Shown here in pieces: positions 39,164 through 49,425 of a stretch of 64,000 bases of DNA. The first letter of the stretch is position 1. Every line of letters starts with the position of its first letter. Origin of the DNA: Pseudomonas arsenicoxydans (lineage in GTDB: Bacteria > Pseudomonadota > Gammaproteobacteria > Pseudomonadales > Pseudomonadaceae); NCBI RefSeq assembly GCF_006438915.1, contig NZ_RCZE01000006.1, forward strand, positions 389,383-453,382, given 5' to 3'. Under the pieces are notes generated by a model that had not been told where the DNA came from, did no database searches, and was given only the letters and a program-made list of their open reading frames with translations. The translations under genes and the position numbers were made by a program.

Positions 39164-41794
39164 ATGGCCGATTGGCAGTCCCTCGATCCCGAGGCCGCTC
39201 GTGAAGCGGAAAAATATGAAAACCCCATTCCTAGCCGCGAACTGATCCTTCAGCACCTTGCTGATCGAGGTTCGCCTGCTAACCGTGAGCAGCTGGTTGA
39301 AGAGTTTGGTCTGACCACAGAAGACCAGATCGAAGCCCTGCGTCGCCGCCTGCGCGCCATGGAGCGCGACGCTCAGCTCATCTATACCCGTCGCGGCACC
39401 TATGCGCCGGTGGACAAGCTCGACCTGATCCTGGGCCGCATCAGCGGTCACCGTGACGGCTTCGGCTTCCTGGTGCCGGACGACGGCAGTGACGACCTGT
39501 TCATGAGCCCGGCGCAAATGCGTCTGGTCTTCGATGGCGATCGTGCCCTGGCCCGCGTTTCCGGTCTCGATCGTCGCGGTCGCCGTGAAGGCATGATCGT
39601 CGAAGTGGTTTCCCGCGCTCACGAAACCATCGTCGGTCGCTATTTCGAAGAAGGCGGTATCGGCTTCGTCGTTGCGGATAACCCGAAGATCCAGCAAGAA
39701 GTGCTGGTCACGCCGGGTCGCAATGCCAACGCCCAGATCGGCCAATTCGTTGAAGTGAAGATCACTCACTGGCCGACACCACGCTTCCAGCCGCAAGGCG
39801 ACGTGGTCGAGGTTGTGGGCAACTACATGGCGCCGGGCATGGAAATCGATGTCGCCCTGCGCACCTACGACATTCCTCACGTCTGGCCTGAAGCGGTGTT
39901 GAAAGAAGCCGCCAAGCTCAAGCCGGAAGTCGAAGAGAAAGACAAAGAGAAGCGCATCGACCTGCGCCATCTGCCGTTCGTGACCATCGACGGTGAAGAT
40001 GCGCGCGACTTCGATGACGCGGTTTACTGCGAATCCAAGCCGGGCAAGCTGCGCCTGTTCTCCGGTGGCTGGAAGTTGTACGTGGCGATTGCCGACGTTT
40101 CCAGTTACGTGAAGATCGGTTCGGCCCTGGACAACGAATCCCAGGTTCGCGGCAACTCGGTGTACTTCCCCGAGCGCGTGATACCCATGCTGCCGGAGCA
40201 GCTGTCCAACGGCCTGTGCTCGCTGAACCCGCACGTCGACCGTCTGGCCATGGTTTGCGAGATGACCATCTCCAAGTCCGGCGAAATGACCGACTACTGC
40301 TTCTACGAAGCGGTGATTCACTCCCACGCTCGCCTGACTTACAACAAAGTCAGCGCGATGCTGGAAACGCCGAAACTCACCGAAGCGCGTCAGCTTCGCG
40401 GCGAGTACAACGACGTTCTGCCGCACCTCAAGCAGCTTTACGCACTGTACAAAGTGCTGCTGGCCGCTCGTCACGTGCGTGGCGCGATCGATTTCGAAAC
40501 GCAGGAAACCCGGATCATCTTCGGGACCGAGCGCAAGATTGCCGAAATCCGTCCGACCGTGCGTAACGATGCGCACAAGCTGATCGAGGAATGCATGCTG
40601 GCGGCCAACGTGGCCACCGCTGAATTCCTGAAAAAGCACGAAATCCCGGCGCTGTACCGCGTCCACGATGGTCCGCCACCGGAGCGTCTGGAAAAACTTC
40701 GCGCCTTCCTCGGTGAGCTCGGCCTGTCCCTGCATAAAGGCAAGGACGGCCCGTCGCCGAAGGACTACCAGGCATTGCTGGCAAGTATCAAGGACCGTCC
40801 GGATTTCCATCTGATCCAGACCGTTATGCTTCGCTCTTTGAGCCAGGCGGTGTACAGCGCTGATAACCAGGGTCACTTCGGCCTGAATTACGAAGCCTAT
40901 ACCCACTTCACCTCGCCGATCCGCCGCTACCCGGACTTGCTCACGCACCGGGCGATCCGCAGCGTGATCCATTCCAAGCAGGACACCCCGCACGTTCGCC
41001 GTGCTGGCGCGATGACCATTCCGAAGGCGCGGATCTATCCGTACGACGAAGCGACACTGGAGCAGCTTGGCGAGCAATGCTCGATGAGCGAGCGCCGTGC
41101 CGACGAAGCGACCCGCGACGTCGTGAACTGGCTCAAGTGCGAGTTCATGAAAGATCGCGTGGGCGAGTCGTTCCCGGGTGTGATCACTGCCGTGACCGGT
41201 TTCGGCCTGTTCGTCGAACTGACCGATATCTACGTCGAAGGCCTGGTGCACGTCACCGCGCTGCCGGGCGATTACTACCACTTCGATCCCGTGCATCACC
41301 GCCTCGCCGGTGAGCGTACCGGTCGCAGCTTCCGTCTGGGCGACACCGTTGAAGTGCGCGTCATGCGCGTTGACCTCGACGAGCGCAAGATCGACTTCGA
41401 GATGGCTGAAAAAACCATCAGCGCGCCGATTGGCCGCAAGAAGCGTGGAACTGAAACTACTGCTCCAGCGGCTAAAACCGCCGCAGAACCGGCACCGGCG
41501 AAAACCGGTCGTCGTCCTGCCAAGGAAAAGGCTCCCGAAGCCTATCGCCCAAGCGATGCGGCGGCGAAAAACGCCGAGCTGCGCAAAAGCCGTGAACTGA
41601 AACAGGCGTTGCTGTCTGAAGCGAAAAGCGGCGGTAAAGCGGCGTCTGGGGGAAAGACCGGACGGTCGGCGCCTGACAAGGCCCCCGGCGGCAAGCCAGC
41701 AAAACCGAGCAAACATCGTAAAGGCCCGCCAAAAGCGGGTGCTGCTCCAGCTGCCAAAAGTGGCGGAGTGCGTAAACCTAAGGCCAAGTCATGA
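39164..41794 (+). CDS. rnr: Ribonuclease R
   Basis: RNase R (876 residues) is a 3'-5' exoribonuclease that degrades structured RNA. It shows an N-terminal helix-turn-helix region (ILQHLADRGSPANREQLVEE), two cold-shock domains, the RNB catalytic domain with DGEDARDFDDAVY, an S1 domain (about 640-725) and a long Lys/Ala/Pro-rich basic tail from about residue 745. The ATG at 39164 follows AAGGTGAAAAC. The stop overlaps the rlmB start (ATGA). Confidence 0.97.
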   Translation: MADWQSLDPEAAREAEKYENPIPSRELILQHLADRGSPANREQLVEEFGLTTEDQIEALRRRLRAMERDAQLIYTRRGTYAPVDKLDLILGRISGHRDGFGFLVPDDGSDDLFMSPAQMRLVFDGDRALARVSGLDRRGRREGMIVEVVSRAHETIVGRYFEEGGIGFVVADNPKIQQEVLVTPGRNANAQIGQFVEVKITHWPTPRFQPQGDVVEVVGNYMAPGMEIDVALRTYDIPHVWPEAVLKEAAKLKPEVEEKDKEKRIDLRHLPFVTIDGEDARDFDDAVYCESKPGKLRLFSGGWKLYVAIADVSSYVKIGSALDNESQVRGNSVYFPERVIPMLPEQLSNGLCSLNPHVDRLAMVCEMTISKSGEMTDYCFYEAVIHSHARLTYNKVSAMLETPKLTEARQLRGEYNDVLPHLKQLYALYKVLLAARHVRGAIDFETQETRIIFGTERKIAEIRPTVRNDAHKLIEECMLAANVATAEFLKKHEIPALYRVHDGPPPERLEKLRAFLGELGLSLHKGKDGPSPKDYQALLASIKDRPDFHLIQTVMLRSLSQAVYSADNQGHFGLNYEAYTHFTSPIRRYPDLLTHRAIRSVIHSKQDTPHVRRAGAMTIPKARIYPYDEATLEQLGEQCSMSERRADEATRDVVNWLKCEFMKDRVGESFPGVITAVTGFGLFVELTDIYVEGLVHVTALPGDYYHFDPVHHRLAGERTGRSFRLGDTVEVRVMRVDLDERKIDFEMAEKTISAPIGRKKRGTETTAPAAKTAAEPAPAKTGRRPAKEKAPEAYRPSDAAAKNAELRKSRELKQALLSEAKSGGKAASGGKTGRSAPDKAPGGKPAKPSKHRKGPPKAGAAPAAKSGGVRKPKAKS

Positions 41795-42558
41795 GTAATT
41801 TGGAAAAAATCTACGGCGTACACGCGGTAGAGGCGTTGCTGCGCCACCACCCGAAACGCGTCAAGCAGATCTGGCTGGCGGAAGGCCGCAGTGATCCGCG
41901 CGTTCAGACGTTGATCGCGCTTGCTGCCGAAAATCGTGTGGCGGTCGGTAATGCCGAGCGTCGTGAGCTGGATGCCTGGGTGGAAGGCGTGCATCAGGGC
42001 GTGGTGGCGGACGTCAGTCCGAGCCAGGTCTGGGGCGAAGCAATGCTCGACGAGTTGCTGGACCGTACCGAAGGCGCACCGCTGTTGCTGGTGCTCGACG
42101 GCGTGACCGACCCGCACAACCTCGGCGCTTGCCTGCGTTCGGCCGATGCGGCCGGTGCACTGGCGGTGATCGTGCCCAAGGACAAATCAGCGACGCTGAC
42201 CCCAACGGTGCGTAAAGTGGCCTGTGGCGCGGCGGAAGTGATTCCGTTGGTCGCCGTGACCAACCTGGCGCGCACCCTGGAAAAGCTCAAGCAGCGTGGT
42301 TTGTGGGTTGTCGGTACGGCGGGTGAGGCTGAGCAGAGCCTGTATCAGCAAGATATGACCGGCCCGACCATCCTGATCATGGGGGCAGAAGGCAGCGGCA
42401 TGCGTCGCCTGACGCGCGATCTTTGTGACTACCTGGTGCACTTGCCGATGACGGGCAGCGTCAGCAGTCTCAACGTGTCCGTGGCGACTGGCGTCTGCCT
42501 GTTCGAAGCCCAGCGTCAGCGCAGCGTCAAAGCCGCCGGGACCGCTAAAAAGTCTTAA
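41791..42558 (+). CDS. rlmB: 23S rRNA (guanosine-2'-O)-methyltransferase RlmB
   Basis: RlmB (255 residues) methylates G2251 of 23S rRNA. SpoU/TrmD knot motifs are clear: LDGVTDPHNLGACLRSADA, LIMGAEGSGMRRL and LPMTGSVSSLNVSVATGVCL. An N-terminal substrate-binding domain starts MSNLEKIYGVHAVEALLRHH. The start overlaps the rnr stop by 4 bases, the usual rnr-rlmB operon. Confidence 0.97.
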   Translation: MSNLEKIYGVHAVEALLRHHPKRVKQIWLAEGRSDPRVQTLIALAAENRVAVGNAERRELDAWVEGVHQGVVADVSPSQVWGEAMLDELLDRTEGAPLLLVLDGVTDPHNLGACLRSADAAGALAVIVPKDKSATLTPTVRKVACGAAEVIPLVAVTNLARTLEKLKQRGLWVVGTAGEAEQSLYQQDMTGPTILIMGAEGSGMRRLTRDLCDYLVHLPMTGSVSSLNVSVATGVCLFEAQRQRSVKAAGTAKKS

Positions 42559-42571
42559 GTCGTACGCGATC

Positions 42572-42669
42572 CAAATGTGGGAGCGGGCTTGCTCGCGAAA
42601 GCGGTGTGTCATTCAGCAACAATGTTGAATGTGATGCCGCTTTCGCGAGCAAGCCCGCTCCCACATTGG
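42572..42669. repeat. REPIN in the opposite arrangement
   Basis: Here the order is CAAATGTGGGAGCGGGCTTG first and the inverse CGAGCAAGCCCGCTCCCACA last, with CGAAAGCGG/CCGCTTTCG extending the inner arms. The pair is therefore tail-to-tail compared with the other copies. Confidence 0.9.
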
Positions 42670-42729
42670 ATTTGCGTAAACGCGAAGATTGTTGGTGCGA
42701 ACGAACTGTTCAAATAATCACCAATTGCC

Positions 42730-42758
42730 TTGCACCTCTCTTGTCCCTTCTCTACAAT
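42730..42758 (+). promoter_or_regulatory. Promoter of the rpsF-rpsR-rplI operon
   Basis: TTGCAC (42730-42735) and TACAAT (42753-42758) with a 17-base spacer form a strong sigma-70 promoter about 118 bases before rpsF, leaving a leader long enough for autoregulation. Confidence 0.75.
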
Positions 42759-42824
42759 TGCGCCCCTTGCTGTGACGGCAGGCACTGATGTGTCTATCGC
42801 AAGCAAGTCCATAAGTGTCATTCA

Positions 42825-42871
42825 CTCCTTGTCTGACCGCTTTTGAGCGGCAGGCTACAACCCGTAAGGAG
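42825..42871 (+). promoter_or_regulatory. Probable S6:S18-binding leader that hides the rpsF ribosome site
   Basis: CTCCTT (42825-42830) can pair with the Shine-Dalgarno AAGGAG (42866-42871); between them is the hairpin CCGC-TTTTGA-GCGG and, next to the 3' arm, CCG (42862-42864). A hairpin with a CCG box beside the ribosome site is the known binding motif of the S6:S18 complex in rpsF leaders. Assignment is by inspection only. Confidence 0.5.
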
Positions 42872-42876
42872 CATTC

Positions 42877-43299
42877 ATGCGTCATTACGAAATCATCTTT
42901 TTGGTCCACCCGGATCAAAGCGAGCAAGTCGGCGGCATGGTAGAGCGTTACACCAAGCTGATCGAAGAAGACGGCGGCAAAATCCACCGTCTGGAAGATT
43001 GGGGCCGTCGTCAACTGGCCTACGCAATCAACAATGTTCACAAGGCTCACTACGTGATGCTGAACGTTGAGTGCACTGGCAAGGCCCTGGCCGAGCTGGA
43101 AGACAACTTCCGCTACAACGATGCAGTGATCCGTAACCTGGTCATCCGTCGCGAAGAAGCCGTTACCGGCCAATCCGAGATGCTCAAGGCTGAAGAAAAC
43201 CGCAGTGAGCGCCGTGAGCGTCGCGACCGTCCTGAGCACGAAGGCGCTGAAAGCGCTGATAGTGATGACAGCGACAACAGCGATAACGCTGACGAGTAA
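42877..43299 (+). CDS. rpsF: 30S ribosomal protein S6
   Basis: S6 (140 residues) binds S18 on the 30S platform. [18 protein letters not shown] and the [10 protein letters not shown] segment are diagnostic. The C-terminal tail after residue 105 is strongly charged and ends in repeated Asp/Ser/Asn, a long acidic tail compared with many S6 proteins; in other species the tail is a target of the glutamate ligase RimK. AAGGAG precedes the ATG by 5 bases. Confidence 0.98.
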   Translation: MRHYEIIFLVHPDQSEQVGGMVERYTKLIEEDGGKIHRLEDWGRRQLAYAINNVHKAHYVMLNVECTGKALAELEDNFRYNDAVIRNLVIRREEAVTGQSEMLKAEENRSERRERRDRPEHEGAESADSDDSDNSDNADE

Positions 43300-43327
43300 T
43301 CCACGGACCTTTTAAGGAGCCTATCAA

Positions 43328-43558
43328 ATGGCACGTTTCTTCCGTCGTCGTAAATTCTGCCGCTTCACCGCTGAAGACGTGAAAGAGATCGATTACAAAG
43401 ATCTCAACACTCTGAAAGCTTATGTATCCGAGACCGGCAAAATCGTTCCAAGCCGCATCACCGGTACCAAAGCACGTTATCAGCGTCAGCTGGCCACCGC
43501 TATCAAGCGCGCCCGCTTCCTGGCCCTGCTGGCCTACACCGACAGCCACGGCCGCTGA
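43328..43558 (+). CDS. rpsR: 30S ribosomal protein S18
   Basis: S18 (76 residues) begins [20 protein letters not shown] and contains the conserved [27 protein letters not shown] lies 7 bases before the ATG. It is the second gene of the operon, partner of S6. Confidence 0.99.
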
Positions 43559-43594
43559 GACCGGGCAGTCGACACGTAGCAAAGGATTGAATGC

Positions 43595-44488
43595 ATGCGC
43601 GCCATAGCTGAGTTCATCATGCGCGGCCGCATGCAGGCCACTCTCGTAGTGGCTGGATGCGTAACATTGCCGTTGTTGTATTGGTTGGGTGCTGCCGCGG
43701 GATGCCTTGTGCTTCTGCGGCGCGGATTGAAGGACGCCCTTGGCGTTCTTGCCCTGGGAATGCTGCCGGCGTTGATCTGGTGGCTTTACTCGGATGACCC
43801 TCGGGCACTTCTGGTGCTGTTGGGTTCTTCGAGCCTTGCGTTGGTTTTGCGCGCAAGCGAATCCTGGGACCGCGTGCTGCTGGTCAGCATAGCGATGGGG
43901 GTGGTGTTTTCAGTGGTGCTGGGGGCGACGTTTGGTCCCCAAATCGAGATGCTGGCGCAGGCTTTGATAAAAGTCATGCCGTCGCTACTCGGTGATGTCT
44001 ACGAGAAGTTGTCGGTAGACGAGCAAGCGCATTTTGCGTCCCTGATTGCACCGGTCCTGACCGGCCTGATTGCGGCCTTGTTGCAAATCGTCAGTGTGCT
44101 GAGCCTGCTTGTCGGGCGCTACTGGCAGGCGTTGTTGTACAACCCGGGTGGTTTTGGTCGCGAGTTTCGCGCCATCCGATTCCCGTTTTTGCCAGCGATG
44201 TTGCTGCTGGCGTGCATGCTTCTGGGGCCGAACATCGGTCCACAGATGGCCATGTTAACGCCGTTGTGCAGCGTACCGCTGGTGTTCGCCGGGCTGGCCC
44301 TGATTCACGGGCTGGTGGCGCAAAAGCGACTGGCCAGGTTCTGGCTGGTGGGGTTGTACGTCACGCTGTTGCTGTTTATGCAGCTGATCTATCCGTTGCT
44401 GGTGGTCTTGGCCATCGTCGACAGCCTGATTGATTTTCGCGGTCGTTCGGCACCGAAAGATGCCGATAGCGCGAACGGTGAAGGTTAA
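43595..44488 (+). CDS. Integral membrane protein of the rpsR-rplI operon
   Basis: The 297-residue protein is hydrophobic throughout, with about eight predicted helices, and matches the unknown membrane protein that pseudomonads keep between rpsR and rplI (PA4933-type). It resembles the DUF2232/YybS group of putative membrane proteins in its length and helix pattern. The ATG follows AAAGGATTGA; an ATG four bases earlier is out of frame. The conserved position in a ribosomal operon suggests a housekeeping role, but none is established. Confidence 0.8.
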   Translation: MRAIAEFIMRGRMQATLVVAGCVTLPLLYWLGAAAGCLVLLRRGLKDALGVLALGMLPALIWWLYSDDPRALLVLLGSSSLALVLRASESWDRVLLVSIAMGVVFSVVLGATFGPQIEMLAQALIKVMPSLLGDVYEKLSVDEQAHFASLIAPVLTGLIAALLQIVSVLSLLVGRYWQALLYNPGGFGREFRAIRFPFLPAMLLLACMLLGPNIGPQMAMLTPLCSVPLVFAGLALIHGLVAQKRLARFWLVGLYVTLLLFMQLIYPLLVVLAIVDSLIDFRGRSAPKDADSANGEG

Positions 44489-44507
44489 AAGTTAAGAGGA
44501 TTTTCAC

Positions 44508-44954
44508 ATGCAACTGATCCTTCTGGAAAAAGTCACCAACCTGGGCAACCTGGGTGACAAAGTGAACGTTAAGGCTGGTTACGGTCGTAACTACCTGCTG
44601 CCTTACGGCAAAGCTACCGCTGCGACCGCTGCCAACCTGGCTGCGTTCGAAGAGCGTCGCGCTGAGCTGGAAAAAGCCGCAGCAGACCGTAAAACTTCGG
44701 CTGAAAGCCGTGCCGCCCAACTGGCTGAGCTGGAAGTGACTATCACTGCCACCGCCGGTGACGAAGGCAAGCTGTTCGGTTCGATCGGCACCCACGACAT
44801 CGCTGATGCACTGACCGCCTCTGGCGTTGAAGTTGCAAAAAGCGAAGTTCGTCTGCCGAACGGCACCATCCGCAACGTAGGCGAATTCGACGTAGCCGTG
44901 CACCTGCACGCTGAAGTTGAAGCCACCGTACGCGTTGTCGTGGTAGCAGCTTAA
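44508..44954 (+). CDS. rplI: 50S ribosomal protein L9
   Basis: L9 (148 residues) has the N-terminal motif [19 protein letters not shown] with [13 protein letters not shown], a long connecting helix (about 40-75) and the C-terminal RNA-binding domain ([16 protein letters not shown]). The ribosome site AAGAGGA lies 8 bases upstream. Confidence 0.99.
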   Translation: MQLILLEKVTNLGNLGDKVNVKAGYGRNYLLPYGKATAATAANLAAFEERRAELEKAAADRKTSAESRAAQLAELEVTITATAGDEGKLFGSIGTHDIADALTASGVEVAKSEVRLPNGTIRNVGEFDVAVHLHAEVEATVRVVVVAA

Positions 44955-44999
44955 GTAGTACTTGTCGGCTGGCACCCTCGGGTGCTTGTCGGTAACATC

Positions 45000-45036
45000 G
45001 GGCACGATCCTGTTTACAGGTCGTGCCCTTTGTCTT
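45000..45036 (+). terminator. Terminator after rplI
   Basis: GGGCACGA-CCTGT and ACAGG-TCGTGCCC make a long stem, followed by TTTGTCTTTCTG. A smaller GCACCCTCGGGTGC hairpin precedes it. It lies in the leader of dnaB, so dnaB may need its own promoter or read-through. Confidence 0.75.
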
Positions 45037-45075
45037 TCTGTACCCCCGCTTTTCATAACCAACATTCAAGTGGCC

Positions 45076-46470
45076 ATGAACGATATCTCCGCACCCGAGC
45101 AATACGATCTGCAAACCGCTTCCCTGAAGGTGCCGCCGCACTCCATCGAGGCCGAACAGGCCGTGCTCGGTGGTTTGATGCTGGACAACAACGCCTGGGA
45201 ACGCGTGCTCGATCAAGTGTCGGATGGCGATTTCTATCGACATGACCACCGCCTGATCTTCCGTGCGATCGCGAAGCTCGCCGACCAGAACTCCCCAATC
45301 GACGTCGTGACCCTTGCCGAGCAATTGGACAAGGAAGGTCAGACCTCGCAAGTCGGTGGTCTCGGTTACCTTGGCGAACTGGCGAAAAACACACCGTCCG
45401 TCGCCAACATCAAGGCTTACGCACAGATCGTTCGTGCACGGGCGACGTTGCGGCAGCTGATTGGTATCGCCACCGAGATTGCTGACAGCGCCTTCAATCC
45501 CGAAGGCCGCACGGCTGAAGAGATTCTCGACGAAGCTGAACGGCAGATCTTCCAGATCGCCGAGGCCCGGCCAAAAACCGGCGGCCCGGTGAGCGTGAAT
45601 GACCTGCTGACCAAAGCCATCGACCGCATCGATACCCTGTTCAACACTGACAACGCCATCACCGGCCTGTCCACCGGCTACACCGACCTCGACGGGATGA
45701 CCAGCGGCCTGCAGCCGTCTGACTTGATCATCGTCGCCGGCCGTCCATCGATGGGTAAAACCACCTTTGCGATGAACCTGGTGGAAAATGCCGTGCTGCG
45801 CAGCGAAAAGTGCGTACTGGTTTACTCGCTGGAGATGCCAGGCGAATCGCTGATCATGCGTATGTTGTCGTCCCTGGGCCGTATCGACCAGACCAAGGTC
45901 CGTGCCGGTCGGCTGGACGATGACGATTGGCCGCGCCTGACCTCGGCGGTCAACTTGCTCAACGACCGCAAGCTGTTCATCGACGATACGGCCGGTATCA
46001 GCCCCTCGGAAATGCGTGCGCGGACCCGTCGATTGGTGCGTGAGCATGGCGACGTCGGCCTGATCATGATCGACTACCTGCAATTGATGCAGATTCCAGG
46101 TTCGGGCGGCGACAACCGGACCAACGAGATTTCCGAGATCTCCCGCTCCTTGAAAGCCTTGGCCAAGGAATTCAACTGCCCGGTGGTGGCGTTGTCCCAG
46201 CTCAACCGCTCCCTTGAGCAACGACCGAACAAGCGCCCGATCAACTCCGACCTCCGGGAATCCGGAGCGATCGAGCAGGATGCTGACGTGATCATGTTCG
46301 TGTACCGGGATGAGGTTTATCACCCGGAAACCGAGCACAAAGGCATCGCCGAAATCATCATCGGCAAGCAGCGTAACGGTCCGATCGGCACGTCACGACT
46401 GGCGTTCATCGGCAAGTACACCCGCTTCGAAAACCTCGCGCCGGGTAGCTACAACTTCGACGACGAATAA
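45076..46470 (+). CDS. dnaB: Replicative DNA helicase DnaB
   Basis: DnaB (464 residues) unwinds DNA at the replication fork. The N-terminal primase-interacting domain (PHSIEAEQAVLGGLML) and the RecA-type domain with Walker A IVAGRPSMGKTTFAMN and Walker B LIMIDYLQLM are intact. No intein is present. ATG 45076 (MNDISAPEQYD) is the standard start; the frame open to 44962 runs through the terminator and is not coding. Confidence 0.98.
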   Translation: MNDISAPEQYDLQTASLKVPPHSIEAEQAVLGGLMLDNNAWERVLDQVSDGDFYRHDHRLIFRAIAKLADQNSPIDVVTLAEQLDKEGQTSQVGGLGYLGELAKNTPSVANIKAYAQIVRARATLRQLIGIATEIADSAFNPEGRTAEEILDEAERQIFQIAEARPKTGGPVSVNDLLTKAIDRIDTLFNTDNAITGLSTGYTDLDGMTSGLQPSDLIIVAGRPSMGKTTFAMNLVENAVLRSEKCVLVYSLEMPGESLIMRMLSSLGRIDQTKVRAGRLDDDDWPRLTSAVNLLNDRKLFIDDTAGISPSEMRARTRRLVREHGDVGLIMIDYLQLMQIPGSGGDNRTNEISEISRSLKALAKEFNCPVVALSQLNRSLEQRPNKRPINSDLRESGAIEQDADVIMFVYRDEVYHPETEHKGIAEIIIGKQRNGPIGTSRLAFIGKYTRFENLAPGSYNFDDE

Positions 46471-46500
46471 CCCAGCAAAAAACTGTGGCAAAGAAGCCTT

Positions 46501-46594
46501 TGTGGCGAGGGAGCTTGCTCCCGCTTGAGTGCGCAGCACTCACAAGATTTTGGGGCCGCTTCGCAGCCCAGCGGGAGCAAGCTCCCTCGCCACA
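46501..46594. repeat. REP-type inverted repeat, GGCGAGGGAGCTTGCTCCC family
   Basis: TGTGGCGAGGGAGCTTGCTC and the inverse CAGCGGGAGCAAGCTCCCTC flank about 45 bases; GTGCGCAGCAC and GGGGCCGCTTCGCAGCCC make further small hairpins. It matches the repeat at 18686-18808. Confidence 0.85.
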
Positions 46595-46722
46595 AAAGCC
46601 TATGCTGTCTTCAGGTCTTCAAACAAACGCCAGCGCAATTTCCGACCATAGCCGTCGGAATTGGTTATTTTTTGTGCTATATTCCGCGCCCGCGATTTTT
46701 CATCTCAACACCGGTCATCGTC

Positions 46723-49026
<2,304 letters not shown>

Positions 49027-49043
49027 GCTTCGTTTGAGCTGAA

Positions 49044-49080
49044 CAGAACGCCAACCTTCGGGTTGGCGTTCTGCGTTTCT
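49044..49080 (+). terminator. Terminator after the YgiQ-family gene
   Basis: CAGAACGCCAACC and GGTTGGCGTTCTG form a 13-bp stem with loop TTCG, followed by CGTTTCT, 18 bases after the stop. Confidence 0.85.
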
Positions 49081-49130
49081 GAGCCACAGAAAACGCGGCG
49101 CCGGGCCGGAAGTTGTGTGTGGGCACCTGG

Positions 49131-49233
49131 CCTCTTCGCGGGCAAGCCCGCTCCCACAGGGGATCTACTTTGAACACCGTGCTTATGTACACCCCAGGGC
49201 AAATGTGGGAGCGGGCTTGCTCGCGATGAGGCC
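49131..49233. repeat. REPIN: two inverted REP copies
   Basis: CCTCTTCGCGGGCAAGCCCG and GGGAGCGGGCTTGCTCGCGA (end with GATGAGGCC) flank about 45 bases. Between 49234 and 49425 no gene is evident; that stretch must hold the promoter of the downstream operon. Confidence 0.85.
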
Positions 49234-49425
49234 AGCACAGCCGTAAAAACCCACCTGACAGCTCTCGGCCGCAACATTTGCGTGCAACTGCCCCCAACCA
49301 ATTTCCCGCATCGCCCGATTTTGGTGCTGTACTGCCTCAAGCAAACGGAGAAAGCGCCAGCGGTGCCGCGATGGCATAAGTCTTGCGCGCTTTCGATAAC
49401 GCTTAGGGCTCGCAGGAGGCACGCC

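Noticed and set aside
39161..41716. 851-codon minus-strand open frame
   Set aside because: Antisense shadow of rnr, whose domains are unmistakable.
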